From Trema orientale (lineage: Eukaryota; Streptophyta; Magnoliopsida; Rosales; Cannabaceae): a DNA stretch of 64,000 bases. This document shows positions 10,621 through 23,000 of this stretch, piece by piece. A program made the translations under genes and the position numbers. The notes beneath the pieces were generated by a model. The model searched no databases. It was not told where the DNA came from and was given only the letters and a program-made list of their open reading frames with translations. The stretch is from positions 1,404,034 through 1,468,033 of the forward strand of contig JXTC01000027.1 of the NCBI GenBank assembly GCA_002914845.1. The letters run 5' to 3'. Positions within the stretch are counted from its first letter, which is position 1, and the number at the start of each line of letters is the position of its first letter.

Positions 10621-11416
10621 TTTGATCCCCGTAAAGAGTACAAGTTCCTCCATTTTATTTTATTCTACTTTTTTCGTTATGAAAAACTTTCCTGTTCTTT
10701 TCGCCTTGCTTCTGAATGTACTGTTGCTTACCTTTTTTCCTCGGTCAGTTGTAGTTCTGTGGTTCTAATTTGTACACACTTAATATATTTATGCCAAGAA
10801 TTTTTATTAAGCTACGTATCTGTTTTCAGTTGACCTTTTGTTTCATGAGTTTCTTGACAACATATATGCTATATATACCAGTGGCAGAGCCATTACTATT
10901 ATTAAATGAGGCTTTTAATTCCTTTTTCGTTTTTTTTTTTGTTTTTTTCTCTTTCTGCTCCAACCCGTATGTTTGATCGTTAATGAATGCTTCTAATATT
11001 TCATACGCTTGATTTGGTTCTAGTATATAGTACCACTTTTGCTGAAACATGAGATGCTTATTGTAATGTAATATTCCACTTTTGAATGACCTATAAGGGC
11101 AAGTTGGTCCTCTTCCCAAGATGTGCTCTCAAATTTACGGTAATGTCAATTGAACCCGCTGGTTAAATTTTGAGTTTTTTTTTTTTTTTTCATGGTTGAT
11201 ATTTCTCAGTGTCTTTTTATTTCAATTTAGGCTGGTCATTTTGCTCAGAAGGAACTGGGAATGGTTGATATTTCTCGGTCTCAGGTTACGTCATGACATG
11301 CCTAACGTAAAACTCTACGCCTCATCCAAAAACCGGAAGTACTTTTTTAGTAGTACTTTTTTAGTGCATACCACGTGAAATTTGGGGCGTTACACTTAAC
11401 TTTTTTTCCACTCAAG

Positions 11417-11536
11417 AAGCTAAATATTGAGCTTTTCAAGGTTACAAATGAGATGAAATCATCCGAGTCTTGTGACCAACTCCAGGTGAAGCGGTTGAAT
11501 GAACGCCACATTGGCACAAAGGAAGAGAAGAAGTGA
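11417..11536 (+). pseudogene. Terminal-exon remnant, copy 1, unrecognised gene
   Basis: Opens after a pyrimidine-rich stretch with KLNIELFKVTNEMKSS and ends in RHIGTKEEKK and a TGA stop, 39 codons. It resembles copy 2 at 12148 in the beginning (xxVELxKV), in the RH-x-x-GK/T-x-E end and in the following 60 bases of 3' flank (TCACTC...TTTCCTCTGTAAAA). I do not recognise the protein. It is probably the last exon of a gene that is no longer present in full. Confidence 0.4.
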
Positions 11537-12147
11537 TCGATTCTGATCTTGTCACTCGTTTTCTTTATTTCCTCTGTAAAATTTTTTGCATTTGTGGGTT
11601 CGTTTTAAAAGGAATGCTAAATACACTCTTATGACAATTTTTTTTTCTTTTTGATAAACGGAGAATTATAAATGAATTATAATTTATCTTATATAGGCTT
11701 TAAAATAGGATCAGGATGACTGGTGAAATTTATGTTGATATGTTGAGTAAGTTATACGGTCTGGTTCCTAAATTCATGTAAGCAACTATAAAAGACACAG
11801 TGACTTTAATAAACTAGTAGTTTTCAGTTAAGATTGATCAGACGAACATAAATGGGAAACATATTAGTTTTCAGTTAAGGTTGATCGGAATAATATAATG
11901 GGAAATATGAGTGTCTTGGTGAGTCTTTGGGTATTCTTCGGCGTTCTTTGGTTTCTATTATGATCACTTGATTGTTGTGATCTGCATTTAATCTTTCTGG
12001 TTTTGCAAATTCGGATCTTGTGGTTGGATTCGTGTGCTAATCTTGAGTGTTTCCTTTTCTTTTCTTTTTTTCTTTTTGCGTTATAAACAATATAATGTGT
12101 TAATATGGTAAATTTGAAATCGTCCGTGTTTTTATATATATTTTCAG

Positions 12148-12297
12148 AAGCCAAGTGTTGAGCTTGTGAAAGTTCAGATGAGATGAACTCATTCAAGGCT
12201 AAAGACAAACACCTGGCGGAGTGGATGATCAAACGCCACACCGTGGGGCAAGGACGAGAACGCGGCCAAGGCTGAGAAAGAAGTTGAGAATAAGTAA
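12148..12297 (+). pseudogene. Terminal-exon remnant, copy 2, frameshifted, unrecognised gene
   Basis: Preceded by a good acceptor (ATTTTCAG|AAG). Reads KPSVELVKV, then shifts frame to give KDKHLAEWMIKRHTVG and, after one more shift at 12244-12246, KDENAAKAEKEVENK before TAA. Two frame shifts make it non-functional as it stands. About 731 bases from its relative at 11417. Charged, lysine/glutamate-rich C-terminus; family not recognised. Confidence 0.4.
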
Positions 12298-12739
12298 TGA
12301 ATTTTGATCTCATCACTCATTTTCCACATTTCCTTTGTAAAACTTTTTTGCTGTTTTAACTCCCCTTTGACTTTGACTTTTTTTATTTGTAATAGAAGTT
12401 TAAGGAATGTCAGAATTTTTACAAGTGTTCTTCTGGATTGGTCATCTCTGTCTGATCAGCTACGCTATTGGAATGTAAACGATTCAAGTAGCTAAATAAC
12501 TTGTGATTCCCATAACATAACAAGAAAATGTGTCTCTTTACAGAGACACCCAAGAACAACCTTTTTCAAGTATTATTTATCTCTTTCACCCATTACATTG
12601 CCCCCAAGCCCTTGTTTTATACTAGCTAGTATACAACTATAAAACAGACTTCACCCACGAACTAACGTAACGGTCATAACAGATTCGTTGAACATTTAGT
12701 ACTTAACTTAATTACGACTTACTTAAATTAAATAGACTG

Positions 12740-13857
12740 ATATCAAAGTAATCACATTTTATTAGGATAAAACTAAATTTGTAAAATTTTAAATTTTGGT
12801 TTGAATATTCATCATGTCATGCACATTCCAAATTTGTCACAATCAATATAACATAATGAGAAATATTGAAGCAAACAAGACATTAGAAATATTGGTGACT
12901 CACATTTTATTAGGATAAAACTAAATTTGTGAAATTTTAAATTTTGGTTTGAATATTCATCATGTCACATTCCAAATTTGTCACAATCAACACAACATAA
13001 TGAAAAATATTGAAGCAAATAACACGTTAGAAATATTGGTGCTTCCCCGAACGATTCTAAAATTCTAAGTCCAAGTCTTTTGTCTGAATTTTTAAGTCAA
13101 TGAATTACATCCATCCACCTAACCACGTCATTTTAACAGAAGTAGCTATGCCACTTTTTTTTTTCTTTTTGTGCACCATGACTAATTAATTTTAGGTCAA
13201 ACTGATAAGAATTAACGCTCCCTAGTCCTTTATTAATAAGAGCATTAAAATTAAAAACTAAATAGGCACATACAAGATTTATAGAAATTTAAAGTATTAC
13301 TCCCATTCTGAGAGTTACATTCATGTTCATTTTTTACGGCCGCTACAAGTTTTCATTATGATAAACAAAAGAAGATCATAAAAAAATCTCATACCTCATG
13401 CCTATCTTTAAATTCGATCCATATGTGTGAAATTGACACTCTCTACTTTATTACACATGTCTTACCTTAAATAAAAATAATTACGGTGACACACTTAGGG
13501 TTTTAAAATACTAAAAAATGCTTTAATGTTTTACAATTTAGTTGTATTTATTTTTTTTAATTTGAATAATTAATTGCTATTTTTTTCTAAAATAGATCAC
13601 CTTTAACGAAATCTTTAATGACAATTTTAAGGTTCAAAACTACAATATTTTGTTAAATATAACAAGTCAGGGGGCGTTTTCTGTAATTTTAATCTATTCT
13701 GGCGGGAACAAAGATACCCACTTATTTTTGACACAAGTGAGACGTGTCACTGTAATCTCCTCCTCACTTTATCTCTCTTCCGCATTACATAGCCCCATGC
13801 CCTGTCCCTGTTTTATACTAGCAAAGGTATAACTAAGAAATAGGCTTTTCCAACCAG
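12740..13857 (+). repeat. Orphan RLP upstream region without its gene
   Basis: Diverged relative of the RLP upstream region. 12753-13080 matches 5101-5345 (ACATTTTATTA, GAATATTCATCATGTCA, TTGAAGCAAA, CCAAGTC). 13110-13200 matches 5560-5640 (ATCCACC...GCACCATGAC). 13620-13760 matches 6660-6820 (GGTTCAAAACTA, GCGTTTTCTGTAATTTT, GTGAGACGTGTCA). It ends abruptly where unit B begins. The RLP gene that should follow is absent, so I read this as the promoter stub of a deleted array member. Confidence 0.6.
12753..13045. repeat. Tandem duplication, period 148 bp, two copies
   Basis: CACATTTTATTAGGATAAAA begins at 12753 and again at 12901, and the following sequence repeats with few changes up to GTTAGAAATATTGGTG. 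Only one copy of this segment is present upstream of RLP-A and RLP-B, so the doubling is private to the orphan region. Confidence 0.85.
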
Positions 13858-14140
13858 CTTAACTAAGGTATAACAGACTCCTTGAACCCTGCTTTCTGAC
13901 TACTGAATTGGGCAAACGAGCTCTTGACAAATCAACTTGATTACACGTGACTTAAATATGAAGCAATCTTTACAGTGTGGACAGAGATTGTGCTAAGCAA
14001 AAGAAATTGGGTCAAAATTAAGTGAGTCTGATTAATATGTGATGCAATGGGATACATATCTGTATTTCTTTCTCATTGTTACTATAGATCAATATTAGCT
14101 ATACCTTTATTGTCAGAACTGTTGTTGGTAAGGTGGTTTA

Positions 14141-14303
14141 GGGCGCATTTGGTATAGGATTCGAATCATATTCTTCAAATCCAGAAACAGCTTTTACATA
14201 GAAAGTTGGAAGGATAAATGTTTATCCTTCCAACTTTCTATGTAAAAGCTGTTTTCTGGATTTGAAGAATAGGATTCGAATCCTATATATACCAAATGCA
14301 TTC
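14141..14303. mobile_element. Intact foldback (hairpin) MITE with TTA target duplication
   Basis: Almost perfect inverted repeat about the centre near 14219: the left arm GGGCGCATTTGGTATAGGAT returns as the right arm ending in ACCAAATGCATTC. The arms are about 75-80 bases. TTA flanks both sides (14138-14140, 14304-14306), the target duplication expected of PIF/Harbinger-type MITEs. The copy in unit A has lost its left arm. Confidence 0.8.
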
Positions 14304-15745
14304 TTAGTTACCTCAAATTTGTGGCTCTTCTTCAAACCTGGTTTAGTGAGGAAAAAACATATTGAGCTAGGGAAAAGGTGATTAAAAGAAGAACAAAAAT
14401 TTTCCTCAAGCTCCATAAAAATCTTCAAAAGAAAATTTTATTATTCGTAGCTTTTTGCAATAATCTTAAATTTCTCCCAACTACATTAAATTTCCTTTCA
14501 TTTTCTATGAAGTTTTATACCTCTTTTCTAGTTGAAATCCGAACACAAGAAAAAAGTTTCTATTTTCTTTTCTCCTCTCAATATAATCCAAGCTATTCAG
14601 AGAAAGTTAGTACATCGTTTACTCTTTATTTACTTGTCGTTTGTTTTAGTCTCATTCCCTAGTTGTTTTAGTTTTATTTTGGGCCAAAACGTTGCATTTT
14701 CAACTAGACAGAGCCTTACTTATTGTGATGTTGACGGGATGTAAGGAGCAAACTTGAATATTGTTTATCTCAGAGTTTTAAGAGTTTCTAAGAGCATGAC
14801 AATCAACTATATGTGAAAACTGTATATTGGACAGAAGATTGTCTTCCATGGTCCTTGGAAAGTTACTTTTTGATCCAGAACATAAATTAATATCTTCACT
14901 CATTGAGCTAAGCAAAAGAAATAATTAGATCCAGATTCAATCTTATTTATTCTATTTTGTTTTATTTTGCTAATACTCGATATGCCATACAATTGGAATG
15001 GAAAAGAAACAAGAATGATATCAATGAACCTCATTCAATTCAACTAATTGTGGACTCTCTTCCAGTTGAATTACAACACGGTGGTCCTGTGGACTAAATA
15101 TAATTTCAATACATATGCTCTCATTATGGTCCCACACTCCTACTCTGTCTCTAGGATTTTGAATGTAAGAGTCCTAATGTATGTAAGAATTAACTATTGG
15201 TAGCAAAATCACTATATATGTAACATTATATGTCAATATATTTACATGAGAAACTATGTTACCTGTGTAAGAGTTTTGGTACACAGATACATTGGAAGTG
15301 ATCTCATTGTTTTAAGAATGAATAATATAAATTATTTGACTCAATACATTGCTTTATTGATGGAAAAATTTTGTTAGGTCGAACAAATATTAAAATATTT
15401 ATGTTAAGGTAAGTTACTCTACTGTCTTATCAGATTTTCCAGATTTGCAAAAACTTTAAATAATAAGCAGAAACCAAGAATAGATAAAGAGGGACACACG
15501 AGATTTTATCGTGGTTCAGCACAATCATGTTGTGCCGACATTCACAGGACCTAGTCTACTTAGCAATAATCCACTAGAAGCATAATAGAAATACAAATAA
15601 GGTCTTATATAATGAATTCTAGAACTCCCTTCTAGTTGCCGCCAGTTTGAGCGTCCGATTCCTCCATAAAATTACTCTTCAATATGGTGTTGAACTCTCT
15701 TCAGCTGTTGTTCTTGAGCTTCCCAACTCCAACACACAAGATCTC

Positions 15746-17560
15746 TGTCACGACCTAAACCCTGGGCCAATGGCAGATAGGGAAATTCCACAAGTGGAAA
15801 TTCATAAGTTGTTTTAGAAAAATATAGAAACTTCAATGTTTCAGATTAACGATAAGCTAGTTTCAAAATGACAGCTTCTGTGAAATTTTATAAAAATAAT
15901 CCAAATTATAAATTCTCACAGTTTTGTGATCATCATTAGACGTAGACTGTTTATAATATTCATAAAACATACATATGCATCAACATCATCATCATAAGTA
16001 AGCATAACAGGTAATACAGGCTAAATCCAAAGTAGGAGCCTTAAAGTGTTATTACAAATCAAAAATAGGAGTTACTAAGTGGTTACCAACTACAAAACTA
16101 GTAACAGCTTCCTCTTCTAATCACTCCGCTCTGGAGTTGCCTAGGTCATACTCCACACCATCTAAGAGGGGAAAGGATAAAAGGGTGAGCATTCACATGC
16201 TCAGCAGGAATTTAATTATCCTTTTTGGTATGAATGCAACTTTTTAAACCTACATAGTTAGAACCTTTCCAAAATCTATTTATAAATCGAGTTACAAAAT
16301 CATCAAGATTAAGAGTAATCACATATTTAAAACCAAAACTAAAGTTATAATGTTGTGCATAACATAAATCAAACAAGTATACAAATGAGCTCTCATCATC
16401 CCATCACGGTCTTGTAATACCTCTTTAGTAAAAGTGCCCAGCATCCTGATACTACCCAGAGGTGTATCAGTAAATCTTACACAGGGGTCTAGGTCTCTCA
16501 CCTAGTACTGCAACAACTCACCAGAGACCAAAGATCCATGATGCAAAAATAGAACTCAAGTGTGTGATCCTATGGTAGGTACAACATGCCATAGAGTGTG
16601 TAATAACTATGCATCAATTATATCAAGAAAATCATGCTTTAAAACTCATTTGGTATTATTCTGGGATTTAATGAAAATCGGGCAGTATAACGGCTATATT
16701 TTCCTAAAACCAAAATTTTAAACATGTATAAAAACCATACAACCCAATTCCAAAACAATCTGATATACAACAGTTCATAAGTTCACCAAATATCCAATCA
16801 AATTATTGAAGTTCATGAAAATTGACAATTTTAAGAAATAGGTCATGATGCAACTTTTAATACAAAATAATCAAAAAACTTGGTAATTAAACCCCTACCT
16901 CTCATTGATAGCTAAGCTAAGCTATCCGTGCCCATAGAATCTCTCGTTGGTCACCCAATCACTCGAGAGGTCGTTTCAGGACCCGTGAGCTCACTTTGAG
17001 GAGTGACTTTCCAAACGAACTCTCAAATTGAGAAACAGATGACACCAATGAATTCCTAGTGCCCAAAAATGGTAGGTCAGACATATAACTCAATTAATTT
17101 GAGCCCCGGACCGAAATCCAGCCAGTGGCATGCAAAATGAGGTGAAATCCGAGCCTCGTATCTCGAATTTCGTACCACTTCGAAACCTATCGATGCTATA
17201 TATTAAAATTTGTCTCTTGACCTTACTTAGTCCAATTTCAGTTTCGAGGCCCTGAGCTTAAATTTGGGCTTTAATTGGAACTAATTTCAAAGTTACAAAA
17301 ATGTCAATTTCTGAAAATATTTGCATAAATACCATAAATTTCATATCTGATTTTCTCTCAGTCCATCCATCTATTCCACACAAAACCACCACTCGTTCTC
17401 CTATCTTAAATCACATAATCACCTCTTAAAGTTTCAAGAACAATAATTGAACATCACAAAAATAATTATTCAAATGCCACATTTTCTTACAAAAATGATA
17501 AAAGAAGTTTCAAACACCCCCAGGTCAATCACAAGCTCCCGCAAGTGAAATAGTTTCTAA
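15746..17560. mobile_element. Solo-LTR-like element beginning TGTCACGACC (unit B)
   Basis: Near-identical partner of 2472-4290, at the same place in the duplicated unit, so it was inserted before the duplication. Same start, same 'gtgagcatt...tgctcagcagg' motif, no coding capacity. The right border is again not resolved. Confidence 0.5.
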
Positions 17561-18848
17561 AATCTCTTCAGCTCTGCTGGTCTTAAGCTTTCCAACTCTA
17601 ACAGAAAAAACATAATATCTCTCTTGTGCTCAGGTCACTATAGGTCTTACCATCAAAATAAATTCAATAACTAGACTCAATGGACAAAGGACTTAGAGTA
17701 AAAATACCTAAACTCTAAGAATTTTCTTCTTACTTTTTGAGCAAGCAATCTGTTAAAATATCTCTAGGAAAGCATGTGAGACGTCTTACTATCAGATAGA
17801 AACGTCCTGGTTATATAGCCAAGTACAAGAAGACAAAAATGATTACCAATAAGGACAAAAATTAGAAGTGTCACCTTGATAAAACAAACAGAGACTCTGA
17901 TAAGACAAATACAATAATGTGATTTACGACTCAAATATGAAGGTCTTTATCTTGACAAAATATTTTGACACACAGATAAGACAGGCCCATAATATACAAA
18001 CCAGTTAAACACACAAATGTTAAGACTACCACATGCACACTGAGTAGACAAACTTATTAACTCGTGAAACAGACAAACATGAGTAGTAGATACACATGTA
18101 AATGTGGTGAACCTAACAAAACGAGTTTGTAAACCTACAGTCTAAATATGCTGACCACCTGATACAACACATGAGATATTGAATTCAGGATTATGATGTT
18201 TTTAGTTGCTAAGTTGAGCAATGCTACGACAGATTTCTCACATGATTATACAGAAAGATATACAAAGACACAAACTGAAATACAACTGAAAATTATTCAT
18301 TACAACCCAAAAGATCATAAATGCCAAATACTAACATGTACCAACAATTTATTAATTGAAAAGACAAAGACAGACATCTAAAGTGCTAACATTTTATTAA
18401 GATGTTTATATACCTAAATTTGTCAAATTTTTAATGCCGAGATCAACACGTTAGAATAGCTCTTTGAAAAAAGACATGTCATTTTTCAATTTTTCCACAA
18501 TCAGTACGGCATAATTAAAAGTATTGACTAGCTTGAAGCAAACAAACGTTAAGAATATATTCATGCTGCCCCTAACAAAATTAAAATTCTAAGTCCAAGT
18601 CCTTTGACTTTAGGCAATCAGTCTTTATTTTCAGACTTAGTTAATGTACAAAACTAATTCAAAAGATTAGGATCCCTACTCTTAACATTTCTCCGTTCTG
18701 CCAAGAAAACGTATATAGGTAAAGACGGTCAAGTAAATTCTTACCACTTTAATTAGTTGCCTAAACAAGTTTTTTTTTTTCTTTTTTTCCGAACATTTAA
18801 TTCAATATTTATCCACCTTGGGACATCGTATTGCTAGAAATTAGGTAA

Positions 18849-19172
18849 NNNNNNNNNNNNNNNNNNNNNNNNNNNNNNNNNNNNNNNNNNNNNNNNNNNN
18901 NNNNNNNNNNNNNNNNNNNNNNNNNNNNNNNNNNNNNNNNNNNNNNNNNNNNNNNNNNNNNNNNNNNNNNNNNNNNNNNNNNNNNNNNNNNNNNNNNNNN
19001 NNNNNNNNNNNNNNNNNNNNNNNNNNNNNNNNNNNNNNNNNNNNNNNNNNNNNNNNNNNNNNNNNNNNNNNNNNNNNNNNNNNNNNNNNNNNNNNNNNNN
19101 NNNNNNNNNNNNNNNNNNNNNNNNNNNNNNNNNNNNNNNNNNNNNNNNNNNNNNNNNNNNNNNNNNNNNNNN
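18849..19172. other. Assembly gap of 324 N
   Basis: A run of N upstream of RLP-B. The flanks match unit A at about 5587 and 6473, so the matching stretch in unit A is about 885 bases and includes the 5692-6427 insertion. The gap is therefore either under-sized or the insertion is missing in unit B. Open frames crossing the gap are artefacts. Confidence 0.98.
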
Positions 19173-19878
19173 AGTAACACTCTTTGCTTTATATATGTCA
19201 AAACTAGACTGACATTCTAAACGAAAAAAATAACCATCAGACCCTTGGAATTTTAAGAAGACAAAAAAATCCATACAACTTCCACGATTTAGTTATATAT
19301 TTTTTTCAAGTTAAAAAATGAATAGCTATCTCAATATAGTAGATCTTCATAAATGGAAATTTAAGGCTCAAAACTAAAATAGTCTTTAAATTTAACTAGT
19401 CAGTGTGGCGTTTGTGTAATTTTTATGAATTCTAGTGGATCTCACTGCAATGATTTTTTATCCAAAGGCATCTCTATATTTTTTGACATTAGTTTGACAT
19501 TAGTGAGAGTTGTCAGGGTAAATTTCCCCTTATTTATTTAGTATTTGCATGAAGCCCCATTAATAATTTTTTTTAAAATCCAATTAATAATTTTATGCAC
19601 AATAAAAGTAGACAACTTATAAGTGATCTAATTAAAAATTAATTCCTTTTCGTTTAACAAAAAATATTACAAAAATATTAATTTTGTTTAATCAAGGGAG
19701 TATTTTAATTACAATATGAAAGTAAATTTATTTTTATCCACAAAAAAAAAAAAAAAGAAGAAGTGTTGTACTACAAGAAACTTGTTGTACTGTTGTTCAA
19801 ACACTATTCAATAAATTTTAAGTTAATAAAAGTTTTTATATTTCATTTTTATTTGAAAGTTTATAAGATCTTAAATAA

Positions 19879-19977
19879 ATGGCTTTAAGTGTCTATTTCA
19901 TGACTAATCACGGTCATAAACATGTTGCAATTTTTTCCACGAATATGGGCCCTATACGAGCTGTATCATTTGGCTAA
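19879..19977 (+). promoter_or_regulatory. Truncated upstream ORF of RLP-B, 32 codons
   Basis: Same ATG context as the 66-codon uORF of RLP-A, but a 4-base deletion at about 19962 shifts the frame to an early TAA, 97 bases before the RLP-B ATG. If the uORF matters, the two paralogues should be translated differently. Confidence 0.35.
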
Positions 19978-20073
19978 GTGATCAGCTATCTATTTATATG
20001 TATGGTGGAGCTGATGATATGCGTATAGCATTCACTCCAATATTGCTTCACCTTGAATTATTGTCAAATTAAT

Positions 20074-23000
20074 ATGGCAGGCTTCAACCTTGGGAATTTC
20101 AATCTGAGAGTAAGGCTCTTGTTCATGCTAGTGATCGTTATTGTACTCAACGAAGGCAGGGGAAATAATACTAGAGCGCAGTGCATAGAGAGGGAAAGAC
20201 AAGCTCTTCTTCGCTTTAAACAGAGTCTTGTTGATACTGCTAACCTCCTATCATCTTGGAAAAGCAGCGATCAGAATTGTTGTTCATGGAAAGGAATCAG
20301 GTGCGACAATCGAACCAATCATATTATCATGCTTAATCTTTATCCTGAATTTAGGTGTGATGATTATGATTGTTTTCCAATCAATTATATAAGTGGCAAA
20401 ATTGATTCGGCCTTAGTTGAATTGCATTATCTAAGGCATTTGGACCTCAGTTATAATGGGTTTACTAGGATTCCAAAGTTCATTGGTTCTTTCAAAAGAC
20501 TTAGATATCTAAATTTCTCAGGAAATCCAATCAGTGGGACCATTCCTTCCCAAATTCAGAACCTCACTAGATTGCAGTTTCTTGATCTTGACTTCGGTTA
20601 TTCTAACCGTGCAATGAATGTTGATAACCTTGAATGGCTTTCTTATCTCACTTCTTTAAGAAGCCTTACCCTTGGAAATATTAATTTCACCAAAGCTGGT
20701 GATTGGCTTCAATCAATTAAAACGGCCAATTTCTTATCCACCTTAAATTTGAATGGTTGTCAATTTCCAGAGGTAGACATTTGGTCTCTGTCCCAAATAA
20801 ATTCTTCCAATTCTCTCAGATCTCTTAGTAGTCTTGGAAATGAAATCCATCCAAGAGCACTTCCTTGGCTGCTCAATGTTAGTAGTAATCTTGCTTATCT
20901 TACTCTGCATCACACCTACGGCGTATATTTTGGAGGCCCTCATGTACTTCCTGAAATTTTTTTTCGAAATTTGACTTCTCTTGAATACGTTGACTTGTCG
21001 GAAAATGAATTTGAAGGCGGAATTCCAAAATCCTGGGGGAATCTATGTAGCCTAAAAACACTAGATCTGTCTTACAATAGTTTGAACGGAACACTTCATG
21101 ATCTTCTAGAAAGCCTCAAAGGTTGCTCTGTGAATTCCTTAGAGATTCTGAGTATGCCATTGAACCAACTTCGAGGACAGATTCCTGATATGAGGAGATT
21201 TATATCTCTAAGGAAGCTCTATCTTGACTACAACGAGTTGGAGGGTCCTTTTCCAATCAGCTTAACCCAAGTTCCAAAGCTTCTCAGTTTGAAGTTAAGC
21301 GACAACGAGTTGGAGGGACCATTGCCTGATCTTTCGCATATGTCATCCCTAACAGAGTTGAGCTTGTCAAACAATAAGTTTAATGGTACTTTACTAGAGA
21401 GTATTGGTGAGCTCTTCAATCTCAAGTTCTTGGATCTTTCTTCCAACTTCTTCACTGGAGTCATCTCCGAGGTCCACTTGCGAAGACTTTTTAAGTTGGA
21501 GCGACTAGCCTTATCTTTTAACTCCTTAACATTGAATTTCAGCTCCAGTTGGGTTCCTCCTTTTCAACTGTATGACATACAATTGCGTTCTTGCAAGATG
21601 GGTCCCCAATTCCCGAGATGGCTGCAAACTCAACTAAATCTTTCCATCATTGATCTCTCTAATTCCAATATTGTTGATACAATCCCTGATTGGTTTTACC
21701 ATCGAACATCTAATTTGCATTACTTAAATCTGTCTTTCAATTACATCACCGGAAGCTTACGCAATTTCCCTATGAATTACAAAGACCTCACAGCGGTTGA
21801 TTTGAGTTCCAATAAAATTCAAGGAGCCATTCCACCTTCTCTTTCGTATGTTTCTGTTTTGGATCTCTCTAAGAATAATTTGACAAGCTTCGGACTTTTC
21901 CTGTGCACTAGAATGATAGAGGAGATCCAAACATTGACTGTTCTTGACCTTTCTAGTAATATGCTGTTTGGAAGACTTCCAGACTGCTGGTGGAAATTCG
22001 AGTATCTAAGCATCCTCAATTTGGAAAACAACCAATTGTTCGGTACCATCCCTCGCTCACTGGGTTCTATATATTATCTTGTTACATTGCGATTGAGGCA
22101 CAATAATTTGTCAGGCGGTTTACCTTCGTCCTTGAAGAATTGCACTTGGATGCAATTTTTAGATGTTGGAGAAAATAACTTGGAAGGGAGAATACCAGAG
22201 TGGATAGGGGAAAGGCAGACGGATTTAGTCATTCTTAATCTCAAAGCAAACAAATTTTATGGGAGCATACCATCAAATCTGTGTAATCTTTCTTGTCTAC
22301 GCATATTGGACTTTTCCATAAACAACATATCTGGAGTTATTCCGTCATGCCTGGATAATTTCACTTCAATGGTTAGCGACGAAGGTTGTCATCATGATGG
22401 ATTTTATTCGGTAGGTGGAACATCAGATATTAGCGATGAAGTTCTAGTATTAAATGACGCATTGATTATGTGGAAAGGAGTTAATCAGCATGAATATGAA
22501 AATAATATCCGATTGTTGAGGCATATTGATCTTTCAAGTAATAGATTGACGCGAGCGATTCCTAAAACATTAACAAATCTTGTATTCTTGAATCAATTAA
22601 ATCTTTCAAGGAATAATTTGAGAGGACCCCTCCCTGAGATGATTGGTCAATTGAAAAACCTCGAATCACTAGATTTGTCGCAGAATCAGCTTTCCGGTAA
22701 AATACCATCAAGCTTGGCCAGTATATCTTTTCTTGATTATCTGGATTTGTCAGATAATCACTTGTCAGGGAGAATCCCTACTGGAACTCAACTACAAGGC
22801 TTTAACGCTTCTTCATATGCTGGGAATCCTCAACTCTGTGGTCAACCTTTGACCATTACGTGCCCTGGAGATGAAAGTACTCCGCAAGTTCCTTCAGATT
22901 CAAGCCATGACGACTCTGATGGAGCATGGCTTGACATGTCATGGTTTCGTATGGGAATCGAGGTTGGATTCGCCATTGGATTCTGTGGAGTCTGCGGCAA

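Larger units (their letters stand above)
10621..12740. other. Intergenic region between RLP units with two exon-like remnants
   Basis: Mostly AT-rich DNA with T-tracts (10926-10949, 11176-11190). The only structured content is the pair of similar exon-like remnants at 11417-11536 and 12148-12297 (separate entries). Several short open frames on both strands lack any family resemblance. Confidence 0.6.

Noticed and set aside
11864..12316. 150-codon minus-strand open frame
   Set aside because: Opposite to the exon remnant at 12148, with low-complexity basic composition and no domain.
18809..19274. Open frames of 130 and 146 codons on the minus strand
   Set aside because: They consist mostly of N; artefacts of the gap.
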